From the NCBI GenBank assembly GCA_963717125.1, contig CAVQVG010000020.1:248001-312000 (forward strand): a stretch of 64,000 nt of DNA. Direction: 5' to 3'. Below, one piece after another: positions 17,129 through 26,500 of the stretch. The notes beneath the pieces are model-generated. The model saw only the letters and a list, made by a program, of their open reading frames with translations. It was not told the DNA's origin and did not search any database. A program made the position numbers and the translations under genes. This DNA is from RYN-230 sp963717125. GTDB taxonomy: Bacteria > Actinomycetota > Actinomycetes > Streptosporangiales > Streptosporangiaceae. Every line of letters starts with the position of its first letter. Positions within the stretch are counted from its first letter, which is position 1.

Positions 17129-18919
17129 GTGCCCAGGACGCCACCGCTGGGCGCGGCGGCGGATTTCCCGCCGCACGTGCTGCGCGAGTACGCCCTGCTG
17201 GCGGACGGGGAGCGGGGCGCCCTGGTCGGCCCGCGCGGGGACGTGGCCTGGATGTGCGCGCCGAGCTGGGACAGCGACGGGGTCTTCTCCTGCCTGATCG
17301 GCGGCCGCGGCGTCTACGCCGTCACCCCGGACCGGACCCGGTTCGTCTGGGGCGGCTACTACGAGGACGGCTCGCTCATCTGGCGCAGCCGGTGGGTCAC
17401 CGCCACCGGCTTCACCGAGTGCCGGGAGGCGCTCGGTTACCCGGCCGACCCGGAGACCGCGGTGCTGCTCCGCCGGGTGCTGGCGGTGGACGGCCCGGCC
17501 CGGGTCACGGTCGTGCTGGACCTGCGGGCCGGCTTCGGGCGGCACCGGATGACCCAGCTCAGGTCGGCCCGCGGGATCTGGACCGCGCGCAGTGGGCCGA
17601 TCCGGATGCGCTGGTCGGGCGCGGCCGGCGCCCGGGTCCGGCCCGACGGCGCGCTGGAGCTCAGCCTGGCGCTGGACGCCGGGCAGCAGCACGACCTGGT
17701 GCTCGAGCTGTCCAGCCGGCCGCTCCCCCGGCGGCCGGCCGACCCGGCCGCCGCCTGGCAGGCCACCGAGCGGGCCTGGGCAGACGCCCTGCCCAAGCTG
17801 GGCGCGAGCCTGGCCCCGGCGGACAGCCAGCACAGCTACGCCGTGCTGACCGGGCTCACCAGCCGCAGCGGGGGGATGGTCGCCGCCGCCACCATGTCGC
17901 TGCCGGAACGGTCCCAGGCGGGCCGCAACTACGACTACCGCTACGTGTGGATCCGGGACCAGTGCTACGCCGGCCAGGCGGTGGCCGCCGACGGGCCGCA
18001 CCGGCTGCTCGACGACGCGGTCGCGTTCGTGGCCGAGCGGATCCTGGCCGACGGGCCGCAGCTGAAGCCGGCCTACACGGTGCACCGCGGCCCGGTGCCG
18101 GACGAGCGCGAGCTGCGCACGCTGGCCGGCTACCCCGGCGGCGCGGACAAGGCCGGCAACTGGGTCAACCAGCAGTTCCAGCTGGACGCGCTGGGCGGGG
18201 CGCTGCAGCTGTTCGCCGCCGCGGCCCGGCACGACCACCTGGACACCGGGCACTGGCGGGCGGCGGAGGCGGCCGTCCGGGCGATCGAGGCCCGCTGGCG
18301 TGACCCCGACGCCGGGGTGTGGGAGCTGGACAACCACCGCTGGGCCCAGTCCCGGCTGATGTGCGTGGCCGGGCTGCGCGCGATCGCCGGGGCGGGCGCG
18401 GCGCCGGCCCAGGCCGCGGCCTGGCAGACGCTGGCCGACACCATCCTGGCCGACGTGGCCGCGGACAGCGTGCACCCGAGCGGCCGCTGGCAGCGCGCCC
18501 CGGATGACGAGCGGGTCGACGCCGCGCTGCTGCTGGCCGCGATCCGGGACGCCGTCCCGGCCGGAGACCCGCGCAGCCTGGCCACCCTGCGGGCGGTCAC
18601 CGGCGACCTGGCCCGCGACGGCTACCTGTACCGCTTCCGGCACGACCAGCGGCCGCTGCAGCAGGCCGAGGGCGCGTTCGTGATGTGCGGCTTCCTGATG
18701 GCGCTGGCCCTGCACCAGCAGGGCCGATCCACCGAGGCGGTCGGCTGGTTCGAGCGGAACCGGGCGGCCTGCGGGCCACCCGCCCTGTTCACCGAAGAGT
18801 TCGACACCCACCAGCACCAGTTGCGCGGGAACTTGCCGCAGGCCTTCGTGCATGCGCTCATGTTCGAATCCGCGGCCCGGCTGACCCGGCCCTGGGCGGC
18901 CGCCGCAGCCCCGGCTTAG
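17129..18919 (+). CDS. GH15-family glycoside hydrolase (glucoamylase/trehalase-like)
   Basis: 596-residue inverting alpha-glycosidase of family GH15: an N-terminal beta-sandwich (residues ~1-230, ALVGPRGDVAWMCAPSWDS) and an (alpha/alpha)6 barrel with NYDYRYVWIRDQCYAG, WVNQQFQLDALGGAL and GVWELDNHRWAQSRLM. In mycobacteria and streptomycetes cytosolic enzymes of this type hydrolyse trehalose; others act on glucans, so the substrate is inferred. There is no signal peptide, so it is cytoplasmic. GTG 17129 lies four bases after the stop of the glycosyltransferase gene, and the two may act on the same saccharide. Confidence 0.92.
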   Translation: MPRTPPLGAAADFPPHVLREYALLADGERGALVGPRGDVAWMCAPSWDSDGVFSCLIGGRGVYAVTPDRTRFVWGGYYEDGSLIWRSRWVTATGFTECREALGYPADPETAVLLRRVLAVDGPARVTVVLDLRAGFGRHRMTQLRSARGIWTARSGPIRMRWSGAAGARVRPDGALELSLALDAGQQHDLVLELSSRPLPRRPADPAAAWQATERAWADALPKLGASLAPADSQHSYAVLTGLTSRSGGMVAAATMSLPERSQAGRNYDYRYVWIRDQCYAGQAVAADGPHRLLDDAVAFVAERILADGPQLKPAYTVHRGPVPDERELRTLAGYPGGADKAGNWVNQQFQLDALGGALQLFAAAARHDHLDTGHWRAAEAAVRAIEARWRDPDAGVWELDNHRWAQSRLMCVAGLRAIAGAGAAPAQAAAWQTLADTILADVAADSVHPSGRWQRAPDDERVDAALLLAAIRDAVPAGDPRSLATLRAVTGDLARDGYLYRFRHDQRPLQQAEGAFVMCGFLMALALHQQGRSTEAVGWFERNRAACGPPALFTEEFDTHQHQLRGNLPQAFVHALMFESAARLTRPWAAAAAPA

Positions 18920-19010
18920 CCCGTATTCCACCGGGCGGAGCCGCAGCACGGCCTTGGCCGTGCCAGTATGCTGCCCCGGACCGGGCGAGGCGAGGGGAGG
19001 TGGATCCGCG

Positions 19011-19358
19011 ATGGTCACTGGCCATCCCGTGTACGACGACGGAGTGCTGCGGATCACCCGCACCGCGGACCCGCCTGGCCTGGCCATCGCCGGGGAGATC
19101 GACGAATCGACCTACCAGGCGCTGCTCGCCGCGCTGCAAGAACTCCCGGCCTCGCCGCCCGAGCTGCACCTCGATATGGCCGACGTCAGCTATTGCGACC
19201 TGGCCGGGCTGCGCGCGATCGTGCGGCTGGCCAGCCCGGGTGGCGGGGACACCGGCCGGCCGGTCATCCTGCACAAAGTCCCCGAGCAACTGCGGGCCGT
19301 GCTGCAGATCATCGGCTGGGACGCCGTCCCCGGGCTGACCGTGGCCGAGCCCGGCTAA
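19011..19358 (+). CDS. STAS domain protein, paralogue of the one at 9464
   Basis: 115-residue STAS domain starting at ATG 19011, which has GGAGGT at good spacing; the longer frame from 18954 is less likely. Motifs GEIDESTYQALLAAL, SYCDLAGLRAIVRLASP, LHKVPEQLRAVLQIIGWD and LTVAEPG track the 9464 protein almost residue for residue, and the switch serine is again replaced (D-L-A-G-L). The two may be an interchangeable pair acting with the PP2C/kinase operon between them, but a kinase partner is not visible. Confidence 0.85.
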   Translation: MVTGHPVYDDGVLRITRTADPPGLAIAGEIDESTYQALLAALQELPASPPELHLDMADVSYCDLAGLRAIVRLASPGGGDTGRPVILHKVPEQLRAVLQIIGWDAVPGLTVAEPG

Positions 19359-19379
19359 GCCGGTCCGCCGGGCCCCGGG

Positions 19380-20261
19380 TCAGCCCGGCCAGGCCGCCGA
19401 GTAGGGCGAGCGGCGGCGCAGGTCGTCCCGGACGTCCTGGCCCAGCCGGCGGGTCTCATGCCGGTTCAGCAGCGCGCCGGCCGCGGCCCCGGTGAGCAGC
19501 GGCCCGAGCGAGGCCGCGCTGCGCCCGGCCCGGGCGATGAGCCGGCGCTGCAGCCGCCGGCGCAGCGGCGAGCCCGCGGCCAGGGCCAGCCCGCCGGGCA
19601 CCAGCGCCACCCCGCTGCGGTGCGCCCAGGCTCCCACGTAGGCCAGCATCCGCTCCCCGGCCGGGCCGGGCGCCCGCACCCCGTACACCTCGTGCAACTC
19701 CGCGACCAGCTTGATCTCGATGCCAACCACGGCCAGCGTCTCGACCAGCACCTCCACCGGGGCCGCGGGGAGCGGCAGGAACATCGCCGCGCCGACCGCG
19801 GCGCCCACCGACGCGGCCGACCGGGACGAGCCCTGGATCAGCTTGTCCGCCAGTTCCTCCGGGGTCAGCCCGGGGAACTGGGCGCGCAGCGTGGCCTGGC
19901 TGCGGACCGGCAGCCGGGGCGCCATCGCGAGCACCTGGGCGGTCAGCCAGCGGCCACCCGAGGTGACGCGCACCCCGCCGGCCCGCCCAGCCCGGCCGCT
20001 GCGCCGGACCAGCCGGGTCGCCGCGGCCTGGAACCGCCGCCAGCGCGACGGGCTGGCGTCCTCGGCCAGCTCACCCGCCAGCCGGGCGACCTCGCCGGTC
20101 AGCGCTTCCCCGGTCGCGCTCTCGTCCGGCCGCACGTCGCCGGCCAGCGCTTCCGTGGTCGCAGTCTCGTCCGGCCGCACGTCGCCGGCCAGGACTTCGC
20201 CGGCGGGCGTGCCGCTCGTCTGGTCCTTCCGGCTGAACCGGACCCGGCCCGGTATCTTCAT
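19380..20261 (-). CDS. EcsC-like hypothetical protein with N-terminal repeats
   Basis: 293 residues. The C-terminal two thirds has amphipathic/hydrophobic helices (VGAAVGAAMFLPLPAAPVEV, LAVVGIEIKLVAELHEVYG, GPLLTGAAAGALLNRHETRR) with the flavour of the EcsC family, whose role is poorly known. The N-terminus is polar and carries a repeated segment (AGDVRPDETATTEAL / AGDVRPDESATGEAL), so it is likely disordered. It is convergent with the STAS gene and upstream of, divergent from, the LigD-type gene. Family assignment is tentative. Confidence 0.6.
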   Translation of the reverse strand: MKIPGRVRFSRKDQTSGTPAGEVLAGDVRPDETATTEALAGDVRPDESATGEALTGEVARLAGELAEDASPSRWRRFQAAATRLVRRSGRAGRAGGVRVTSGGRWLTAQVLAMAPRLPVRSQATLRAQFPGLTPEELADKLIQGSSRSAASVGAAVGAAMFLPLPAAPVEVLVETLAVVGIEIKLVAELHEVYGVRAPGPAGERMLAYVGAWAHRSGVALVPGGLALAAGSPLRRRLQRRLIARAGRSAASLGPLLTGAAAGALLNRHETRRLGQDVRDDLRRRSPYSAAWPG

Positions 20262-20445
20262 GCGCTTCGGCTACCCTTCTCCGGCCGCCCTACGCGGCGC
20301 GGACGGCCGAGCACCCCAGGTTACCCAGCACGTACGGGTGACCAGCCAGCCCGCGCCACGTTTTACGATCCGGCCGGCCACCTGCCCGGCGGGTGGCAAC
20401 AGGGCCCACGCGGGTAGATCCCAGTCTGGTGACGGGAGGTGCCGG

Positions 20446-22044
20446 ATGCCCGGGAAGCTGGCTGGTTATCAGCGCAAGCGGGACTTCAGCCGGACTCCGG
20501 AACCGGCTGGGCAGCCGGAGCCGGCTGGGCAGCCGGGGCCGGCTGCCCAGCCGGACGGTGCTCCCCGGTTCGTGGTGCAGCGGCACCGGGCCCGCCGGCT
20601 GCACTACGACCTGCGCTTCGAGATCGGCGGGGTGCTGGTCAGCTGGGCCGTGCCCAGAGGCCCGACGCTGGACCCGGACGTCCGCCGCACCGCGGTGCAC
20701 GTCGAGGACCACCCGATCGAGTACCTCGACTTCGAGGGGGTGATCCCGCGCGGCGAGTACGGCGGCGGCGACGTGATCGTGTGGGACCGCGGCACCTGGG
20801 CGCCGCACGCCACCGATGACCCGGCGGCCGCGGTGCAGGCCGGCGACTTCCACGCCGACCTGTTCGGGGACAAGCTGCGCGGCCGGTTCATCCTGGTCCG
20901 CCGGGACGGCGACCAGTGGCTGCTGCTGCACAAGCACGACGAGTACGCGGTCAAGGGCTGGAATCCGGAGGACTACCCGGCCTCGGTGCTCAGCGGGCGG
21001 ACCAACGACGAGGTCAAGGCCGACCCGGAGCGGATGTGGCGCTCCGACCTGCCCGCCGCCCAGGCGTCCGTGCTGCTCCGCCGCCCGGAGCTGCCCGGCC
21101 CCACGCCGGACGAGCTGGCCCGCCTGGACGCGCTGGGCAACGGCGGCAGCTGGGCTGTGTCCGGCCGGCAGCTCAAGCTGACCAACCTGGACAAACCACT
21201 GTTCCCGGCGCGCGGTGACACGGCGCCGGTGACCAAGCGGGAGCTGATCCGGTACACCGCGCAGATCGCCCCGGTCGCGCTGCCCTACCTGGCCGACCGG
21301 GCGCTGAACATGCACCGCTTCCCGGGCGGCGCGGACACCGCCGGGTTCTGGCACAAGCAGCTGCCCGAGCACGCGCCGGGCTGGCTGCCGCGCTGGACCG
21401 ACCCGGCCGCCGAGCCCGGCAAGACCAGCACCTACCTGGTCGTGGACGAGCCTGCCGCGCTGGTCTGGGCGGCCAACTTCGGCGCGCTGGAATGGCACGC
21501 CTGGACCGCGCGGACCGACCAGCCGGACAAGCCGGACTACGCGCTGATCGACATCGACCCCGGGGAGGCCACGTCCTGGGACGACGTGCTGGTGCTGGCC
21601 CGGCTGCACCGCGCCGCCCTGGACCACCTGGGGGTGACCGGGCAGCCCAAGCTGACCGGCCGCCGCGGCATCCAGATCTGGATCCCGGTGGCCCGGGGGC
21701 CCAGCTTCGCGGACACCCGGGCCTGGGTGGAGCAGCTGTCCAAGGCCATCGGCGCGGTGGTGCCCAAGCTGGTCAGCTGGAAGTGGGACATCCGCGAGCG
21801 GGGCGGCCTGGCCCGGCTGGACTACACCCAGAACGTGCACAACAAGACGCTGGTCGCGCCCTACAGCCCGCGCGCCGCGCCCGGCGCGCCGGTGTCCGCG
21901 CCGATCAGCTGGGACGAGCTGGACGACCCGGGCCTGCGGCCGGACGGCATCACGATCCGGGACATGCCGGCCCGGCTGGCCGACCGCGGCGACCTGTTCC
22001 GCACCGTGCTGGACAGCTCTCAGGTGCTGCCCCAGATTAGCTAG
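20446..22044 (+). CDS. LigD-type 3'-phosphoesterase-polymerase protein without ligase domain
   Basis: 532 residues with two of the three LigD modules of bacterial non-homologous end joining. After a Pro/Gln-rich leader (PEPAGQ repeats) comes the 3'-phosphoesterase domain (~40-195: RARRLHYDLRFEIGG, VEDHPIEYLDFEGVIPRGEY), then the archaeo-eukaryotic primase-like polymerase (~230-520), with catalytic acids in YALIDIDPGEAT and the motif KLTGRRGIQIWIP. The ATP-dependent ligase domain is missing and must be encoded elsewhere; no Ku gene is in the window. ATG 20446 has GGGAGG five bases upstream. A second, polymerase-only homologue is at about 38.1-39.1 kb. Confidence 0.93.
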   Translation: MPGKLAGYQRKRDFSRTPEPAGQPEPAGQPGPAAQPDGAPRFVVQRHRARRLHYDLRFEIGGVLVSWAVPRGPTLDPDVRRTAVHVEDHPIEYLDFEGVIPRGEYGGGDVIVWDRGTWAPHATDDPAAAVQAGDFHADLFGDKLRGRFILVRRDGDQWLLLHKHDEYAVKGWNPEDYPASVLSGRTNDEVKADPERMWRSDLPAAQASVLLRRPELPGPTPDELARLDALGNGGSWAVSGRQLKLTNLDKPLFPARGDTAPVTKRELIRYTAQIAPVALPYLADRALNMHRFPGGADTAGFWHKQLPEHAPGWLPRWTDPAAEPGKTSTYLVVDEPAALVWAANFGALEWHAWTARTDQPDKPDYALIDIDPGEATSWDDVLVLARLHRAALDHLGVTGQPKLTGRRGIQIWIPVARGPSFADTRAWVEQLSKAIGAVVPKLVSWKWDIRERGGLARLDYTQNVHNKTLVAPYSPRAAPGAPVSAPISWDELDDPGLRPDGITIRDMPARLADRGDLFRTVLDSSQVLPQIS

Positions 22045-22094
22045 CAGAGATCAGCTAACAGAGATTAGCTAGCAGCTAACAGAGATCAGTTAGC
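22034..22094. repeat. AT-rich direct/inverted repeat at convergent stops
   Basis: AGATTAGCTAGCAG occurs at 22034-22047 and 22062-22075 (period 28), interleaved with AGAGATCAGCTAAC-like copies. The inverted repeat GCTAAC-N8-GTTAGC spans 22075-22094. The stretch contains the stop codons of both the LigD-type gene and the CLC gene. A weak bidirectional terminator is possible. Confidence 0.75.
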
Positions 22095-23465
22095 CGCGCG
22101 CCCGGCACTGGCCGGGTCCGGTTCCGGCGCCGGCTCCTGCTCCTTGGCCGGGGCCGGGGCCAGCCGGGCCGACGCCACGTAGGCCACCACGACGGCCACG
22201 ATGGCCAGCGGCATGACCTGGAGGCCGTCCGAGGACAGCAGCAGCGTGGCCAGCAGCACTGAGGTGAACGGCAGCCGGAGCATTACCGCGCACATCGCGC
22301 CGATGCCCATGGCCGCGCCCGCCACCAGGGGCAGCCCGGGCAGGTGGGACAGGGCGATCCCGCCCACCGCGCCGAGGAACATGGACGGGAACACCGGACC
22401 GCCGCGGAACGAGCTCAGCGAGCCGCCGTAGGCCAGCCCCTTGCACACGAGGAGCAGCAGCAGCGCGCCCACGGTGTAGCCGGACGCGTGCTCGATCAGC
22501 GGGCCGAGCGCGTCCTGCCCGGAGAACAGCACCTCGCTGGAGCCTTTCCCGGTGCCGGCCGCGTACGCGATGGCCAGCCCGGCGATGGCCAGGCCGAACA
22601 GCGGCGAGGCTAGCATCGTCCACCGCTCGGTACGGTCCCGGAGCACTAGGCCGAGCCACCGGATGCCGGTGCCGACGAGCGCGGCCGCCAGCCCGACGAC
22701 CAGCGCCCAGCCGAACTCACTCAGGGTGGGCGCGCCGAGGTGCGGCAGATGCGGGATGGCCAGCGAGAACGTGCCCAGCCCGGTGAGCGAGTCGAGGCCG
22801 ATGAAGACGAGCGAGCCGATGCCGGCCGCGAGCAGGCCCGGCACCAGCACCAGTTCCAGCGTGGCCCCGCCCAGCCCGGACGCCTCCATCAGCAGGAACG
22901 CGCCCAGCAGCGGTGAGCCGAGCAGCGTGCTGATGGCGGCGAAGCTGCCCGCCGCCGCGACCACGGCCTTCGTCCGGTCCGGCGCGTCCCGCTTGACCAG
23001 CCGGATCGCGCAGATGCCCAGCCCGCCGCCCAGCGCGATCAGCGGCGCCTCCGGCCCCAGCACCACGCCCAGGCTCAGTGTGGCCAGTGCGGCCAGCACG
23101 ACGCCGGGCAGCTCGGCCGGCCCCGGGGCGCCGGCGCCCGCCTTGAATCCGTCGGCCGGCGAATGGCCGCCGGTGCCAGGCAGGTACCGGATGGCCAGCG
23201 GCACCAGCACCCCGGCCAGCAGCAGCGGCAGCACCGGCCACCACATCGGCTCGGCGTGAAAGCCCAGGCCCTTGGGCAGCGACGAGAAGATCCACCCCTG
23301 CAACTTGGCGACCAGCGCGAGGAAGAAATAAGCCGCCGCCGAGATGGGCGCGCCGATGATCGCGGCGAGCACCAGCAAAGCCAGATAGCTGCGGCTACGC
23401 AGCAAAGCCAACGGATCAGCCGGCATCCCGCCACGATGCCGGGCGGTACGGGCGGCCCGCCTCAT
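22086..23465 (-). CDS. CLC-family chloride channel/transporter
   Basis: Integral membrane protein (459 residues, more than ten hydrophobic helices) of the CLC family of chloride channels and Cl-/H+ exchangers. The anion-path signatures are LGPEAPLIALGGGLG (gating Glu in G-P-E-A-P), GSPLLGAFLLMEA and SLSSFRGGPVFPSMFLGAVG. The C-terminus is a short Pro/Glu-rich cytoplasmic tail without CBS domains. The first ATG is 23465; ATG 23426 (MPADPLALL) is an alternative with GGCGGG directly upstream. It overlaps the repeat at the convergent LigD-type gene end. Confidence 0.93.
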   Translation of the reverse strand: MRRAARTARHRGGMPADPLALLRSRSYLALLVLAAIIGAPISAAAYFFLALVAKLQGWIFSSLPKGLGFHAEPMWWPVLPLLLAGVLVPLAIRYLPGTGGHSPADGFKAGAGAPGPAELPGVVLAALATLSLGVVLGPEAPLIALGGGLGICAIRLVKRDAPDRTKAVVAAAGSFAAISTLLGSPLLGAFLLMEASGLGGATLELVLVPGLLAAGIGSLVFIGLDSLTGLGTFSLAIPHLPHLGAPTLSEFGWALVVGLAAALVGTGIRWLGLVLRDRTERWTMLASPLFGLAIAGLAIAYAAGTGKGSSEVLFSGQDALGPLIEHASGYTVGALLLLLVCKGLAYGGSLSSFRGGPVFPSMFLGAVGGIALSHLPGLPLVAGAAMGIGAMCAVMLRLPFTSVLLATLLLSSDGLQVMPLAIVAVVVAYVASARLAPAPAKEQEPAPEPDPASAGRAAN

Positions 23466-23504
23466 CCCTGGGGGGTGAGGCGGGCCGTGGCCGGTGCGGT
23501 GGGC

Positions 23505-26500
23505 TCAGCCGCTGGTCGGCGTGCCGGTACCGGTGGCGATGGCGAAGATGTGCATGGCGTTCACGCCGTTGCCCACCCCGCTGCTGATCTCCGGAAGGGT
23601 GACCGAGGCCACCGTCTTGCCCGCGGCCAGCGGCACCGAGGCGAAGTAGACGCTCACCGGGTGGCTGGTCTGCGTGCTGCTGGCGAAGTTCCAGCTGGAC
23701 GTGGTGTCGGCCACCTGGGTGCCGTCGCCGGGTTCCGAGGCGTTGTTGTACCAGTCAGGCATGCTCAGGCTGAACGACTGGGTGCTGCCGTCGGTGTAGG
23801 TGATGGTGCCGGTCCCGCTGGCCTCGCCGAACCCCGCCGCGCCCAGGAAGCCCAGGTCGCTGCCGGACCCGGACAGGTCGATGACCTGGCCATCGGCGAT
23901 CACGTTGTCCGCCGTGCCCGCGGCGGGCCAGCTGAACGTGGTGCCGCCGATGGTGGCCTGGCTGCCCGAGGTGAGCGCGGTCGGCGAACCGGCGGCCAGC
24001 GCCTGCGCCGAGAAGCTCTCCCCGGTGCCGTCGAAGTCGGCCACGGCCGGATTCGAGTTCTCGCTGATGCCCACGTTGTCGAACGCCGCGGCCACCGACG
24101 AATACGGCGCCCCGGCGGTCGGGGTGCCCGAGCCGATGGCCATGGCGAAGATGTGCATGGCCGTGGTGCCGCCGGAGTTCTCCAGCGTGGGCAGCGTGAC
24201 GTAGGCCACGGTCTTCCCCTTGGCCAGCGGCACCGACGCGAAGTACAGGCTGACCGGGTGCGCGCCGAGCGGGTTGCTCTGGTAGTTCCAGCTCGACGTG
24301 GTGGTCAGCAACTGGTTCCCCACCGCCGGGGCGTTGGCGTACCAGTCGGCCACGTTCAGCGACGTGGACGTGCTGCTCCCGTCGGTGTAGTGCACGGTGA
24401 CCGTGCCGGTGGCCGTGCCGTTCTGGCTGGCGCCGAGGAACCCGAGATCGGTCCCGGAGCCGGACAGCTGCACGGTCTGGCCCGCGGCCACCACGTTGTC
24501 CGGGTTACCCGGCGCCACGTTCGGCCAGGTGAACGTCGTCCCGCCCATGGTGACCTTGGCACCCGGGGTGAGCGCGGTCGGCGTGCCCGCGGCCAGCGCC
24601 TGCGCGGAGAAGCTGTCCCCCACGCCGTCGTAGTCGGCCGCGACCTCGTTGGAGTTGTCGCTGATGCCGGTGTTGTTGTAGGCGGCGCTCAGCGTGGCGT
24701 AGGACACGTCGGTCGTGGTGGACGCCACCACCAGCCCCGCGCCCGGCCCCCCGGAGAAGATCCGGGCGGTGAGCGTCCGGGTGCCGGGCTGGGCGCCGGC
24801 CGGCACGGTCACCTGGAAGCTCCGGGTGACCGTCTGGCCCGGCGCGATGGTGACCGGCGCCGGGCCGCGCACCTGCCAGCCGGCCGGGGCGTCCAGGGTG
24901 AAGTGGGCGCCCGGCATCAGGTAGTCGCCGTCGTTCACCACGGTGGCGGACACCGTCGCGGTGCTGCCCGCGGACACCGCGGCGGGCGCGCTGACCGTGC
25001 CGTACCGTGCCCCGATGGTGCGGGTCACGGTGAAGCCGCCGTGCAGCGGCAGGTCCGACAGCGCGGACGAGTCGCCGACGTAGACGCGGTACTGGCCATC
25101 CGGCAGCACCCACCCGTTGGCCGCGCTGTTCCAGTAGGACAGGTCGTGACCGGTGAGCGTGAAGCGCACCGTGGTGGACTGGCCGGGCGGCAGGGTGACC
25201 TTGTCGAAGCCCTTGAGCTGGCGGGGTGGCTCACTGGCGGCGGCCGGGTCGCCCAGGTACAGCTGCGCGACGTCCGGCCGGCCACCTTGCCGGTGTTCGT
25301 CACGATGGCCGAGACGGTCACCTGGCGGCTGCCCTGGCCATCACACCGGCAGGACGTCGGGCCCGGATTCGAGCTGGCGTTCTGTACCTGTTGCGGGGTG
25401 ACCTGGAGGTGGCTGAACGCGAAGTTGGTATAGGACAGGCCGTAGCCGAACGGGAACAGTGGTGTTTCGTTGTTCGCGTCGTAGTACCGGTAGCCGACGT
25501 CTATCCCTTCGGAGTACTGCACCTGGCCGCCGGTGCCGGGGAACTGGCTCGGGCTGGACGCGGGCACCTGGGACAGGTCCACCGGGAACGTGACCGGCAG
25601 GTGGCCGGACGGGTTGGTCTGGCCGAACAGTACAGAGGCCAGTGCGGTGCCGTTGCTCTCGCCCGGGTACCAGGCGTCCACCACGGCCGACACCTGGCCG
25701 AGCCACGGCATCACCTCAGGGGCGCCCGCGTCGAGCACCACCACGGTGTGCTTGTTGACCGCGGCCACCGCGGAGATCAGCTCGTTCTGCGCGGACGGCA
25801 GGTTGAGGCTGGCCCGGTCGGCCGCCTCGGACTCGGTGTCGTCGGACACCACGACCACCGCGGTGTCCGCCGCCTTGGCCGCGGTCACCGCCTGGCTGAT
25901 GTACGTCCCCAGGTCGGACGGGGTGGCCCAGCTCAGGTTGGCGGACGGCCCACTGCCGTTGATTGTGAGCGTGTACTTCTGGCCGGCCTGCAGGTTCACC
26001 CCGACCGAGTAGGTGGACACCGGCGGGGTGCCCGGGTTGGCCAGGATGATCTTGCCGTTCAGCGACAGGTTGGTGACGTTGTAGCTGCCGGGGTTCTGGA
26101 AGGCCAGCACGTAGGTCCCGGTCTCCGGAGCGGTGAGCGTGCCGGTGTAGCTGCCGCCGTACCCGGTGGGCGCGTAGGCCGGGCTCAGGTCCGTGCTCGG
26201 GATGGCGTTGAGCGAGGTGTCGGTGGGCAGGCCCTGGGTGTACGACACGGTGGTGCCCGAGCCGGCCGCGGCCTGCAGCCCCTGCAGCGGGGTGACGTGG
26301 AACGGCGCGGTCACGTACGCGCTGCCGCCGCCGGTGTAGTCGGGCTGGGCCGACGCGGCCGGGCCGATCACCGCCACCGAGCCGCCGCCGGAGGCGGACA
26401 GCGGCAGCGTGCCGTCGCTGTTCTTCAGCAGCACCGTGCCGTCCTCGGCCACCTTGGTCGCGGTGTCCTGGTGCGCGGTGGTGGTCACGGTGGCGCTGGT

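Noticed and set aside
17000..19087. 749-residue minus-strand frame opposite the GH15 gene
   Set aside because: Antisense shadow of a well-supported GH15 protein.
8279..22094. Short tandem repeats as CRISPR arrays
   Set aside because: Units are 15-35 bp and directly adjacent without unique spacers, and there are no cas genes.
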